A DNA stretch of 21,692 nucleotides from Vulcanimicrobiota bacterium (lineage in GTDB: Bacteria > Vulcanimicrobiota > Vulcanimicrobiia > Vulcanimicrobiales > Vulcanimicrobiaceae). The stretch is from the NCBI GenBank assembly GCA_014304965.1, contig JACRTZ010000193.1:1-21692 (forward strand). Direction: 5' to 3'. Shown one piece after another: positions 7,955 through 15,936 of the stretch. Both the position numbers and the translations under genes were made by a program. Numbering within the stretch: the first letter of the stretch is position 1; each line of letters starts with the position of its first letter. The notes beneath the pieces are model-generated. The model did not search any database. It was not told where the DNA came from and saw only the letters and a program-made list of their open reading frames with translations.

Positions 7955-8827
7955 TCAGCCATCTATGCGGGCGAGCAGCATACCGGCGAACGTCGCGGCA
8001 TTCTTCGCGGCCTTGCCCATATGATGGTTGTTGAACATCGCGAACGTTTCTTTGGTCTCGCTCGCGACTTCGGCGACGCGATCGGTCCAGGGCGCAAGCT
8101 CTTCGGGCGAGTAGTCGTAGTCGTAGCGTTCCTCGACCGACCCTTTCCACCACTGGGCAGCGTTGCGACCGTGAAAGCGGACGTAGCCGACGGCACCGAC
8201 CGCATCGCGGGACGGTCGCAATAATTTTTCGAACTGCGGCTCGTCCACGTTACACCAGCCGATGTCGAGCTGTTCGAGTAGACGTATCGTCTCGGGGCGC
8301 TGCCACTCGCGGTTGCGAAATTCCGCAACCAGCGGCAAGTCTTCGAATGCCGCACGCAGCGCGCGCAAATAGTTTTCCGAACGTTCGCCCGGAACAAATC
8401 CGTGCGGAAACTGCGCGAGCGCGGCTGCCAGTTTGCCCGCAGCGCGCAGCGGTTCGACGTTCTCGCGAAAAAGGCGCGCGTCGTCGGACACGCGCTCGTT
8501 CGATTCCGCGGGAGGATGCGTGACGGTTCCGGGAAGCTTGATTGCGAAGCGGAAGTCCGGCGGCGTTCTCCGGTCCATCGAAGCGAACGTCGCTTCGCTG
8601 GGCACGCGATAGTACGTTGCGTCGATTTCGACCGCCGAAAAGTATTCGGCGTAAAACGGCAGCATGTTCGACGCCTTGATGCCGGACGGATAGAATCTGC
8701 CGATCCAATCTTTGTACGAGTACCCGCACGTGCCGACGAAAACGCGTCCCGCGGCTACGGGGATCGGCTCGACGCGCTCCGGCGGCGTGACGGGAGGCTC
8801 GACGAAGCCGAACGCTTCTTGGCTCAG
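7955..8827 (-). CDS. DUF72 (YecE-like) family protein
   Basis: The conserved core starts at VFVGTCGYSYKDWIGRFYP, followed by the YAEYFSAVEIDATYYRVPS, FRFAIKLPGTVTHP and YVRFHGRNA segments of the DUF72 TIM-barrel-like family, and ends with MFNNHHMGKAAKNA. Biochemical function of the family is not established. The start is unclear. The frame is open to an ATG at 8944, but that would overlap the upstream esterase gene by 121 nt, and the added residues look like out-of-frame esterase sequence. No in-frame ATG, GTG or TTG exists between 8944 and the core. A CTG at 8827 overlaps the esterase TGA (CTGA) and would give 290 residues; it is used here as the most economical start. The family call is firm, the start is not. 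Confidence 0.85.
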   Translation of the reverse strand: MSQEAFGFVEPPVTPPERVEPIPVAAGRVFVGTCGYSYKDWIGRFYPSGIKASNMLPFYAEYFSAVEIDATYYRVPSEATFASMDRRTPPDFRFAIKLPGTVTHPPAESNERVSDDARLFRENVEPLRAAGKLAAALAQFPHGFVPGERSENYLRALRAAFEDLPLVAEFRNREWQRPETIRLLEQLDIGWCNVDEPQFEKLLRPSRDAVGAVGYVRFHGRNAAQWWKGSVEERYDYDYSPEELAPWTDRVAEVASETKETFAMFNNHHMGKAAKNAATFAGMLLARIDG

Positions 8828-9906
8828 GACGGCGTCATGTGGCCGGGTTTCGCCGGAACCGGATTCGGTTCGATGATCGAGCGCGGACTTGCGGCGGAGG
8901 CCGGCGCGTCGCCGCGCGGCTTTCCGGATAACATGTCGCGCCACGCCAAACCGATCACGCGCTCGAGCGTCCGCAGCGCGTGCGTGCCCTTCGCCTCCTG
9001 ATAGAAGCCCGTTTGTATCCCGCTATGCGACAGAAACCCCGCAGTTTGGGCGCCGTATTTCGCCGGAATGCTGTCGTCGGCGCCGCCGTTGACGACGAAC
9101 ACCTTGAGATTCTTGAAATGCTCGAGCACGGTCGCGCTTTGGCTGTTGACGAGCGCTCCGGAAATGCACATGACGCCCGCCCAACGCTCGGCGTGCAACG
9201 GGCCCACGCGAAATACTGAAAACCCTCCCATGGAATAACCGGTCAAATAGAGTCTCCGCGAATCGACCTTGAAGGCCGCCGAAGCAGCGTCGAGCAGCTC
9301 GTAGACTTCGCTCGCGGCCGGCTCCGCAAAGTCGTAATTGCCGCGACCCCACGGCGCCAGCACGATGGTGCCGGTCGTCTCGGCGAGCCGGCGCAGCACC
9401 GGCGGCGAAAGCAATTCGACCTCGGTCTGCGGCCGTCCGTGCAGCGCGATGGCGAGCGGAAACGCCTTGGTGCCGTCGTACGATGCCGGCACGTACACGG
9501 CGACCGGCTGTAACGTCCCGTCGCTCTTGACGCGGATCAGCGTTTCGCCAAGACCGCGGATATCGCCGAGCGCACGAGGTTTTGCGGTCAAAACTTGCTC
9601 GACGAGATCGGCGTCGAGCCGTTCCACGTTGGCGCGAAATTCGCTCCAATCCGCCGCCGGGTAATCGGCGGGCGGCTGCGCCTTGCGATTCTCGATGTCT
9701 TCGCCGAGTCGCACGATCACGTCACTGGTGACGTCGTCGCCCAGCACGCGCTTCGCATCGGGCAAGCGTTCGAACAGCGACGCTTGGGCGCGATCGAGAC
9801 GCGCCGTCGCCTCGGCAGCGCGCGGCACGGCCGGCGCGGCGAGAAAACCCGCCCCGAACGCTAACGCCGCAAGAACTAGGCGACGCTCGATGCGCGCACC
9901 CCCCAT
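8824..9906 (-). CDS. exported alpha/beta-hydrolase (esterase D / PHB-depolymerase-like)
   Basis: A 360-residue protein from ATG 9906. The N-terminus looks like a signal peptide: basic RIERR, hydrophobic LVLAALAFGAGFLAA, then a possible cleavage near PRAAEA (about 28-33). The hydrolase domain carries the oxyanion segment ALHGRPQTE (154-162). The nucleophile is in LTGYSMGGFSVF (Ser about 225), an acid candidate in NGGADDSIPA (Asp 277/278), and the His in AKGTHAL (about 309). These features fit an esterase acting outside the cytoplasm on an unknown ester. The first 120 or so residues before the catalytic domain are helical and unrecognised. The start overlaps the DUF4383 gene by 31 nt and the stop overlaps the probable DUF72 start, so it sits in the middle of an operon. 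The ribosome site is weak. Confidence 0.85.
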   Translation of the reverse strand: MGGARIERRLVLAALAFGAGFLAAPAVPRAAEATARLDRAQASLFERLPDAKRVLGDDVTSDVIVRLGEDIENRKAQPPADYPAADWSEFRANVERLDADLVEQVLTAKPRALGDIRGLGETLIRVKSDGTLQPVAVYVPASYDGTKAFPLAIALHGRPQTEVELLSPPVLRRLAETTGTIVLAPWGRGNYDFAEPAASEVYELLDAASAAFKVDSRRLYLTGYSMGGFSVFRVGPLHAERWAGVMCISGALVNSQSATVLEHFKNLKVFVVNGGADDSIPAKYGAQTAGFLSHSGIQTGFYQEAKGTHALRTLERVIGLAWRDMLSGKPRGDAPASAASPRSIIEPNPVPAKPGHMTPS

Positions 9907-10280
9907 CCGAAGTACGCGGCGAGCAGCCCGCTCGTCAGATGCAACCACCAATCGTTTCCGTTCAGCGGCACGAGGGCGTCAGTCGGCAGATGTCCTCCGT
10001 TCGCCACTGCGCAAATGCCGTAGATGCCGAGCGCTATGAAGACGGCGCCGACCACTCGAGCATAGGTCGTCGCGCGTGTGAGCGAGCCGGCCGACGCCAC
10101 GCCCCAGGCGCCGATCGTCAAATGAACGACATCGAGCAGGTAGTTGACGGGGAACAGGCCGAGCAGCAGGCCGCCGCCCGCCCCATATCCGTCCGTCATC
10201 TGGCTGAGCCCGGGAATGAACCCGGCGATGCCGACAAGGAGATACATCGCTCCGAAGACTTGTGCGAAGCGCCGTACCAT
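9876..10280 (-). CDS. DUF4383 family membrane protein
   Basis: A 134-residue protein with four hydrophobic segments at about 8-25, 36-62, 72-92 and 108-128. The conserved run LFPVNYLLDVVHLTIGAWGV (about 42-61) and the later ALVPLNGNDWWLHLTSGL fit the DUF4383 family, whose members are small four-helix inner-membrane proteins of unknown function. The ATG at 10280 lies 38 nt after the inositol monophosphatase stop, and its end overlaps the esterase start. No strong ribosome site precedes it. Nothing in the sequence links it functionally to its neighbours beyond co-transcription. Confidence 0.8.
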   Translation of the reverse strand: MVRRFAQVFGAMYLLVGIAGFIPGLSQMTDGYGAGGGLLLGLFPVNYLLDVVHLTIGAWGVASAGSLTRATTYARVVGAVFIALGIYGICAVANGGHLPTDALVPLNGNDWWLHLTSGLLAAYFGWGVRASSVA

Positions 10281-10318
10281 AGTCGCGACTGCGCTACGCG
10301 TTCGCGATTTCCTGGCGC

Positions 10319-11086
10319 CTAGCTGTCCTCACTGCCGAGCGCGCCGATCATCTCATGGTGGATGAGGCCGTTGCTTGCGAGAATCGAGCCGTCTTCCACG
10401 CCGAAGGACGTACCGTCCATCGCGCTCACGCGGCCGCCCGCCTCCCGCACGATGAGCGAGCCCGCCGCCACGTCCCACGGGGCGAGATCGAGTTCCCAAA
10501 ACGCGTCGAAGCGGCCGCAGCCGACAAAACAAAGATCGAGGGCCGCCGAGCCGTCGCGCCGCACGGCTTGCGCGCGCTTCGAAAGCCGGGCAAAATTGGC
10601 TCCGTTGCGCTCGTAGCGGGCCGGAATAAAGCCCGTGCACACGAGCGATTGCCCCACCGTCGGGTTGTGCGAAACCGCGATGGGCTTGCCGTTGCAGGTT
10701 GCGCCCCCGCCATGCTGCCCGGCGTACAACTCGTCGAGCACGGGCGCATACACGGCGCCCGCGTACATCGCTCCGTCGCGCTCGTAGCCGATCGACACGC
10801 AATATAAAGGATAGCCGTGTGCGTAATTCGTCGTTCCGTCGAGCGGATCGACGATCCATCGCTCGCCGCTCGCGCCCACGCGACTGCTGCCTTCCTCCCC
10901 CAAGATCGAGGCCGCCGGAAAATGCTGCAACAGCCGCTTGACGATGAACGCCTCGCTCTCGCGATCCGCCGCAGTGACGAGATCGCCGCGAGCACTTTTT
11001 TCGCCGATGGACAGTTCGCCCGTGCGGCGCCGCAACAACCGCCCGGCTTCGGTCGCGGTTTCGATCGCGCATTGTAGCGGGTCCAC
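10319..11086 (-). CDS. inositol monophosphatase family phosphatase
   Basis: A 255-residue protein from GTG 11086, the usual family size. It has DLVTAADRESE (36-46), the metal-binding GEEG (63-66), the signature WIVDPLDGTTNYAHGYP (77-93, with Asp 80 and Asp 83) and the second motif LAPWDVAAGSLIVREAGG (201-218, Asp 205). It should be a Mg2+-dependent cytoplasmic phosphatase. The substrate could be myo-inositol-1-phosphate, histidinol phosphate or another sugar phosphate, which sequence alone does not decide. GGGAGG lies only 3 nt before the GTG, closer than ideal. The frame is open further upstream but runs across the divergent plus-strand gene, so a longer form is unlikely. It is the first gene of a minus-strand operon with the DUF4383 and hydrolase genes. 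Confidence 0.93.
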   Translation of the reverse strand: MDPLQCAIETATEAGRLLRRRTGELSIGEKSARGDLVTAADRESEAFIVKRLLQHFPAASILGEEGSSRVGASGERWIVDPLDGTTNYAHGYPLYCVSIGYERDGAMYAGAVYAPVLDELYAGQHGGGATCNGKPIAVSHNPTVGQSLVCTGFIPARYERNGANFARLSKRAQAVRRDGSAALDLCFVGCGRFDAFWELDLAPWDVAAGSLIVREAGGRVSAMDGTSFGVEDGSILASNGLIHHEMIGALGSEDS

Positions 11087-11113
11087 ATGCCTCCCGTCGG
11101 AAACCAGACGGCG

Positions 11114-11587
11114 ATGCTCGACCGGTCGGCCGCAGTTCTCGAAACCGTCGCGTTGGCTGTGTGGATTGGCGCACTCGCGGGCTTCGCCTTCGTGTTCGCG
11201 CCGCTCGCCTTCCACACGGTGACGAATGTCGCGCAGTTTGCGAGGCTCGTCGCCGCTTCGATCCACGCTCTGACGCTGCTCGGTTTGGTTTGCGGCGCCA
11301 TCGCCGTCGCCATGGCCTTGGTTCGCGGCCGCAGCTCCGCGCAACGCTGGAGTTCGCCTGCGCGCGCGCTACTCATCGCCGCAGCCGTAGGCTTCGCCGC
11401 ATACGATGCGTACGCGATCGTGCCGCACATGGAACACCTGGTGCCGCGCACGGCCGCGTATCGCGCGTTGCACGACGCGTCGTCGCGCCTTTACGGTGGC
11501 GCCCTCTTACTGGCGACGGTCGCCCTGGTGCTCGCGGTCCTCGACGGCCGCATCGGCGCCAAGGAGAAGCCTCGGCACGCGAGCTAG
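11114..11587 (+). CDS. DUF4149-like membrane protein
   Basis: A 157-residue protein with four hydrophobic segments (about 9-33, 42-66, 77-95 and 129-148). The pattern WIGALAGFAFVFAPLAF followed by VAQFARLVAASIHAL is like DUF4149/TMEM205-type proteins, whose role is unknown. The start is taken at ATG 11114, directly before the hydrophobic region. An in-frame ATG at 11087 would add nine residues and sits next to the divergent GTG at 11086. The sequence upstream of 11114 has only a weak ribosome site (GGAAA). The basic C-terminus (GRIGAKEKPRHAS) is probably cytoplasmic. Confidence 0.7.
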   Translation: MLDRSAAVLETVALAVWIGALAGFAFVFAPLAFHTVTNVAQFARLVAASIHALTLLGLVCGAIAVAMALVRGRSSAQRWSSPARALLIAAAVGFAAYDAYAIVPHMEHLVPRTAAYRALHDASSRLYGGALLLATVALVLAVLDGRIGAKEKPRHAS

Positions 11588-11695
11588 CCGCCGTTTTTCG
11601 GTTCCGGGTGAGTCGGAAGTCCCTGCGCGAACGGACGGAAATACCCGGCTAGCATTCGAAGTGCACGGGTATAAGGTCGTACGGAGGGATCAGCG

Positions 11696-12421
11696 GTGAA
11701 AGTTCAATTGAAAACGCTCGTCGCCATTGGATTGGCGGCGTCGGTGCTCGGGTTGACGAACGTGCAGCCCGCGCGCGCCGACGGTGCGGCGTCCACGCGC
11801 AACATCATATTGGGCGGTGCGGCGCTTGCCGCCGGGCTGATCATCGGCTCGAACGTCGCGCATAAGTCGAAGCAGGCGCACACCGTCGTGGGTTACCTTT
11901 CCGACGGCAGCGCGGTCTATGCAGACGGCCGAGTCGTGCAGCAGAACGGCGCGAGTTACTATCCCGGAGATTACGGCCAAGGCATCTCCTGTAACAATAA
12001 CTCGTGCTACGTCTATAACGAGCGCGGCGGAAACACGGCCTATCAACCGCAGCCGCAAGGCTATCCCGCCGGCTACGGCTATCAACAGCAGCCCACGTAT
12101 GGCTACCAGCAACCGGCGTATTCGTATCCCGCAACCGGCTACTCGTATCCCGCGAACTACTCGAACCCGGCGTACGGGTACCCCGCGCAGCGGCCCGCAA
12201 CGCCCACCTACGCGTATGCCTACGGCTACGGTTACACGTATCCCGCGCAGCAGCAGCAAACGGCATACCCGCGCACCGGCAACGACTACGCGCGCGGCTA
12301 CTACGACGGCTACTCCCGCGGGTACTACGACGGCTGGTATCGCACCGGTCAAACGTACGGCGGCCAAGCGCCGCCGCAAAATGCGGGACAGCCGATCCCG
12401 ATGCCGCCGCCCCCGCAGTAG
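11696..12421 (+). CDS. secreted tyrosine/proline/glutamine-rich protein
   Basis: A 241-residue protein from GTG 11696, with an excellent ribosome site GGAGGG (11683-11688) 7 nt upstream. A signal peptide is evident: MKVQLK, a hydrophobic stretch LVAIGLAASVLGL, and a likely cut after PARA (about residue 28). Next comes a Gly/Ala hydrophobic segment (NIILGGAALAAGLIIGS, about 36-52) and a small folded-looking part (VVGYLSDGSAVYADGRVV) with two cysteines (SCNNNSCYVY). From about 115 onward it is low-complexity, built from loose repeats of Tyr, Pro, Ala, Gly and Gln (YGYQQP, YSYPA, GYPAQ), with a late RGYYDGYSRGYYDGW duplication. A TATAAG at 11670 could be a -10 element but has no good -35. Location outside the cytoplasm is likely; an envelope or matrix role is a guess. 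Confidence 0.82.
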   Translation: MKVQLKTLVAIGLAASVLGLTNVQPARADGAASTRNIILGGAALAAGLIIGSNVAHKSKQAHTVVGYLSDGSAVYADGRVVQQNGASYYPGDYGQGISCNNNSCYVYNERGGNTAYQPQPQGYPAGYGYQQQPTYGYQQPAYSYPATGYSYPANYSNPAYGYPAQRPATPTYAYAYGYGYTYPAQQQQTAYPRTGNDYARGYYDGYSRGYYDGWYRTGQTYGGQAPPQNAGQPIPMPPPPQ

Positions 12422-12445
12422 CGAAGAATCTTCGTACCGGCTTCG

Positions 12446-12476
12446 ACCGCCCGGCAGTGCCCGGGCGGTTCTTTTT
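12446..12476 (+). terminator. rho-independent terminator
   Basis: A 9-bp GC-rich stem (ACCGCCCGG at 12446-12454 with CCGGGCGGT at 12461-12469) has a 6-nt loop and is followed by a run of seven T in eight bases. It lies 25 nt after the tyrosine-rich gene and should end that transcript. A small CGAAG/CTTCG hairpin (12422-12434) precedes it. The following acyltransferase gene would then need its own promoter or read-through. Confidence 0.93.
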
Positions 12477-12501
12477 TGCGACCCGCAGAAGGCGGCCAGC
12501 G

Positions 12502-13023
12502 ATGGCTGGATCGACGGCGGGTGGGCTCTTACGGTACGGTTGGCTCGCGCTGATCGAACTCGTCGTCGTGCAAATCCGCGAGCACACCGCACCGATGCGC
12601 CGCCTCGCGGCGCTCGGAAAGGGCGCGTACGTGGACCGGACGGTCTCGATTCGTTCGCCCGAAAACGTCACCATCGGAGCGGACGCGAGCATCGGACCGC
12701 AATGCCGCTTGTGGGCGTCGCCCAAGGCCCGGCTCACGCTCGAACGCGACGCACTGCTCGGCCCGAACATTACTATCGTTACGTCGAACTACGGACTCGA
12801 CCGCCGCGACCTGCCGATTGCGCGCCAAGCCTGGAAGGAAGCCGACGTGCGCGTGGGCGCGGGCGCGTGGCTCGGAGCGAACGTCGTCGTGCTGCCTGGC
12901 GCTACGCTCGGCGAAGGCTGCGTCATCGCGGCCGGCGCCGTCGTTACGAAAGACGTGCCGGCCTACGCGATCGCTGCAGGCGTTCCGGCGCGCGTCATCG
13001 GCTCGCGGCCTTCGCCGGTTTGA
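12502..13023 (+). CDS. hexapeptide-repeat (left-handed beta-helix) acyltransferase
   Basis: A 173-residue protein from ATG 12502, with AAGG about 9 nt upstream. The N-terminal 40 residues are hydrophobic and basic. From about 43 hexapeptide repeats appear (VDRTVSI, VTIGADASIGP, VRVGAGAWLGANVVVLPGATLGEGCVIAAGAVVTKDVP), ending with the family hallmark AYAIAAGVPARVIGSR. It probably transfers an acetyl or other acyl group onto a sugar, as WcaF/NodL/LpxA-like enzymes do. The substrate is unknown. The segment with Asn-Tyr-Gly-Leu-Asp (about 96-100) replaces the His-x-x-D-type insert seen in some relatives. It begins just after a strong terminator, and its last 29 nt overlap the end of the convergent peptidase gene. 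Confidence 0.88.
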   Translation: MAGSTAGGLLRYGWLALIELVVVQIREHTAPMRRLAALGKGAYVDRTVSIRSPENVTIGADASIGPQCRLWASPKARLTLERDALLGPNITIVTSNYGLDRRDLPIARQAWKEADVRVGAGAWLGANVVVLPGATLGEGCVIAAGAVVTKDVPAYAIAAGVPARVIGSRPSPV

Positions 13024-15424
13024 CGTAGCGGTCGAGCCAATCCACCATTTCGGCGAGCGTTGTTTCGATGGATTCACGCGCCAGATAGCCGTGCGCTTCG
13101 TCGGGTAAGAACACGAGCCGCGCGGTGCCCCCGTTTCCGCGAACCGCGGCGTACATGCGCTCGGATTGGATCGGAAACGTGCCGGTGTTGTCGTCGGCCA
13201 TGCCGTGGATCATCAACAGCGGGTCGGCGATTTTGTCGGCATATGTAAACGGCGACAACTTGGTGTAGAGGTCCGGTGCATCCCAATAGGTGCGGCGCTC
13301 GTTCTGGAATCCAAACGGCGTCAGGCTGCGGTTATAGGCGCCGCTGCGCGCGATGCCCGCGCGGAACATCCGCGTGTGCGCGAGCAAGTTGGCCGTCATG
13401 AACGCGCCGTAGCTGTGTCCGCCGACGGCGACTCGGTCGGGGTCGGTCACGCCGAGCGCGGCGGCCTTGTCAACCGCGGCCTTCATGTCGGCGGTCAGCT
13501 GTTCGACGAACGTATCGTTCACGGTTTTCGAATCGCCGACGATCGGAACGGCAGCGTTGTCGAGCACGGCATACCCGGCGAGCGCCATGAATATCTCCGA
13601 GGCGCCGTTCACCGTCGTAAAGGTCTGCGTCGAGTTAGTGTTTTGGCCGGCGACCGACGGGTCGTTGAATTCGGCGGGGTACGCCCACACGAACGTCGGC
13701 AGGCGCGTGCCTTCCTTATAACCTGGCGGAAGGTACAGGACGAACGAAAGATCCAGGCCGTCGGGGCGCTTATACGCCACGATTCGGCGCTGCACGGAGC
13801 GCAAGATCGGGGCGGGGTCCACGAACTTCGTGAGATCGCGCTCGCTTCCGGAAGCACGCGTCCGCACCGTGTAGTTCGGCGGCTCCGTCGGCGACTGACG
13901 CACGACGAGCAGCGAGTCGCCGCGCGCGTCCAGCAGCGCGGCGACGTTCTCGAGCGGCGTGAGTTCCGACTGGAAGAGTCGCGTCGTCTGACGCGTTTTC
14001 AGATCCAGACGATCGAGGAACGGGCGGCGGCCATCCGGCCCGTAGCCGTCGCCGCGAAGAAAGATCGCATCGCCGTCGCGGAGCGCGGTTTGGCCGCCCG
14101 CACTCGAATCGGTCACCGGCGTGCCCGGATCGTGATAGCGATCGCCGTCGCGCAAGGTACCGAGATCGGCGACGAGCGGCGTCCCCGCATCGAGATCCAC
14201 GAGCTGCGTATGCGTGAAACGCGTCTCGCGGTTGTAGTCGCGAACGATTGCCAAACTCGATTTCGCGACGAGCGTCAAACCGCGAAAACGTCCCGCAAGC
14301 GACATGATCGTTGCCGGAGCGCCATCTTTTTCGACGTCCAGCATTTTTAGCGACTCGCCGGCGCGCCCGGCCGCGTCTCCCGCTGCGTCTTTCGATTCCG
14401 TCCAGACGAGCACGGCCGGCTTGTCGGCACGCCAGCGAACGGCGCGCGGACCTGCAGGCACTGCATCCCCGCCGGCATTCGTTTGCAACGGGACGGTCGC
14501 GACCACGCGCGGCTTGCGCGCCACGTCTATCGTGGTCACGAGAACTTCGTGGCCGAAATTCTCGTACGGAACGGCGTACGAGTAGGGCCGAACGATGCGA
14601 CGCAGCAGCACGTGTTTGCCGTCGGGCGCGACCGCGGCCTCAGGGTAAACGCCGAGCGGCGTCAGCGGCAGTATCGTCCCGCTCGCGGGATCGACGGTCG
14701 CCACCATCCCCGAAACGTAGTGCTCCCACACATTTTCGTCGTACGGCGTTTGCAAGAGATCTTCGAAGGTCACCGCAGGCGCTTTCTTTCCCGTCGTTTC
14801 TTGAACGACGGGACCCGAAGGGGCCGCGCCCTCGCGTGGCGCCGGTCCGCGTGAAACCGGCACCTCGTACACCAGGAGGCGTTTGCCGTCGGGCGTCCAC
14901 CGCACCGCGTTGCGAAACACGTCGTTCAGCCGAACGCCGGGGATTTTTCGCACCGCGCCACTCGCCGTCGATCCGAGGTACAGATCGATCGAGGTGTCGG
15001 TGGCGTTGGCAAACGCAAATTGCGAGCCGCTCGAACTCCAGACGGGCGCACTTGCATGCGAGCCCGGACGCAACGAAACGACGATCTTCTGCCCGTCGGA
15101 AACGCGAACGAGCGTGTAGGCGTCGTAACTCGACGCGTGATGGATGCCGTTGTTGGACGGGTCTATGCGCATCCCAGCCAGGCGCAACATCGGCTTTGCC
15201 AGATCCGCTATCGGCGGATATCGCAATGGGCGCGCGAGCAAGATGAAAGCACGATCGGGCGACGGGAACCCAACGGGCAGTTGCGGAGCGTTGAGCACGT
15301 CCTCGATCGCCTTGGGCGGTTTGCGGTAGCGCGCTTCATCGGCGCTCGAGGGGAGCGCGGCGAGCGCGCAGGCAACGAGGCCTGCGGCGACCGTAACTCG
15401 GAGTGCCGAACGCAAGTACTGCAT
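12995..15424 (-). CDS. exported S9 family peptidase, glutamyl-endopeptidase-like (S9D)
   Basis: An 809-residue protein from ATG 15424, with AAGAGGG 4 nt upstream. It has a signal peptide (MQYLRSALRVTVAAGLVACALAA, likely cut near PSSADEA). The central part, about 45-560, reads like the beta-propeller of prolyl-oligopeptidase-family enzymes. The C-terminal alpha/beta-hydrolase domain carries the triad: Ser 671 in GGHSYGAFM, Asp near 744-745 in GMADDNTGTFP, His 778 in DEAHGYLARES. The runs ARSGAYNRSLTPFGFQNERRTYW and FPIQSERMY are typical of the S9D glutamyl endopeptidase branch known from chloroplasts and bacteria. It should degrade peptides in the periplasm or outside the cell. It is divergent from the 15477 gene with only 52 nt between starts. 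Confidence 0.92.
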   Translation of the reverse strand: MQYLRSALRVTVAAGLVACALAALPSSADEARYRKPPKAIEDVLNAPQLPVGFPSPDRAFILLARPLRYPPIADLAKPMLRLAGMRIDPSNNGIHHASSYDAYTLVRVSDGQKIVVSLRPGSHASAPVWSSSGSQFAFANATDTSIDLYLGSTASGAVRKIPGVRLNDVFRNAVRWTPDGKRLLVYEVPVSRGPAPREGAAPSGPVVQETTGKKAPAVTFEDLLQTPYDENVWEHYVSGMVATVDPASGTILPLTPLGVYPEAAVAPDGKHVLLRRIVRPYSYAVPYENFGHEVLVTTIDVARKPRVVATVPLQTNAGGDAVPAGPRAVRWRADKPAVLVWTESKDAAGDAAGRAGESLKMLDVEKDGAPATIMSLAGRFRGLTLVAKSSLAIVRDYNRETRFTHTQLVDLDAGTPLVADLGTLRDGDRYHDPGTPVTDSSAGGQTALRDGDAIFLRGDGYGPDGRRPFLDRLDLKTRQTTRLFQSELTPLENVAALLDARGDSLLVVRQSPTEPPNYTVRTRASGSERDLTKFVDPAPILRSVQRRIVAYKRPDGLDLSFVLYLPPGYKEGTRLPTFVWAYPAEFNDPSVAGQNTNSTQTFTTVNGASEIFMALAGYAVLDNAAVPIVGDSKTVNDTFVEQLTADMKAAVDKAAALGVTDPDRVAVGGHSYGAFMTANLLAHTRMFRAGIARSGAYNRSLTPFGFQNERRTYWDAPDLYTKLSPFTYADKIADPLLMIHGMADDNTGTFPIQSERMYAAVRGNGGTARLVFLPDEAHGYLARESIETTLAEMVDWLDRYVKPAKAASR

Positions 15425-15476
15425 GCTGCCCTCTTCGGACGGCGCTCTATCCCCCCTCGTCTAAATTGGAGACCCG

Positions 15477-15851
15477 GTGGCTCGCATAACGTTCACAGAA
15501 AGCGCTCTTCGACTGGAACAAACGTTCCCAGATATGATCTGGACGATCCACGGCTCGCTCGAGATTCCGTTCGCACACATACGCGACGCGCGCGTCCAGG
15601 ATGAAAATGGGTGGTCTCACCTCTGGGGAAAAATCGCCGGCACCAACGCACCCGGCTTCAAGATGGCCGGCACGTTCTGGTTCGACGGCGGGTTGGCGTT
15701 CCTAAACTACTCGGACGGCCGCAACTGCGTCGTCATTACGACGAACCATGAAACGTACAAGACGCTCATCGTGCAGTTGGAAGACGATCAAGACCCGGCG
15801 GCGATCGTCGCGGAGATCAAGCGCCGCCTCAGCACAACGCCGGCGGCGTAA
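15477..15851 (+). CDS. small cytoplasmic protein, possibly PH-like
   Basis: A 124-residue protein from GTG 15477, with GGAG 5 nt upstream. It has no signal peptide or membrane helix. The pattern of short beta strands followed by a C-terminal helix (DPAAIVAEIKRRLSTTPAA) resembles small bacterial PH-like proteins: an IPFAHIRDARVQD strand pair, then GTNAPGFKMAGTFW, LAFLNYSDGRNCVVITT and YKTLIVQLEDDQ. Members of that group have a comparable order of an I/P-x-x-x-I/V-R segment, a GT-x-A-P-G loop and a late V-x-L-E-D. The assignment is by eye and moderate. Its end lies 56 nt before the -35 box of the magnesium operon promoter. Confidence 0.75.
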   Translation: MARITFTESALRLEQTFPDMIWTIHGSLEIPFAHIRDARVQDENGWSHLWGKIAGTNAPGFKMAGTFWFDGGLAFLNYSDGRNCVVITTNHETYKTLIVQLEDDQDPAAIVAEIKRRLSTTPAA

Positions 15852-15907
15852 GCGAGGCCGGCTTCGGCGCCCGGAGAGCGGCGCGACAAAGAACGGAGGC
15901 CCGAGGG

Positions 15908-15936
15908 TTGACCCTCGTTGGCGAGGCTCCTATACT
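15908..15936 (+). promoter_or_regulatory. sigma70-type promoter of the magnesium operon
   Basis: A -35 TTGACC (15908-15913) and a -10 TATACT (15931-15936) are separated by exactly 17 nt. The predicted start of transcription, about 15942-15944, coincides with the first bases of the M-box P1 stem, so the riboswitch would be at the very 5' end of the RNA. This placement independently supports both calls. Confidence 0.82.

Noticed and set aside
11641..11680. Promoter for the tyrosine-rich gene at TATAAG 11670
   Set aside because: No acceptable -35 lies 16-18 nt upstream and the start would leave a very short leader; noted in the gene entry only.
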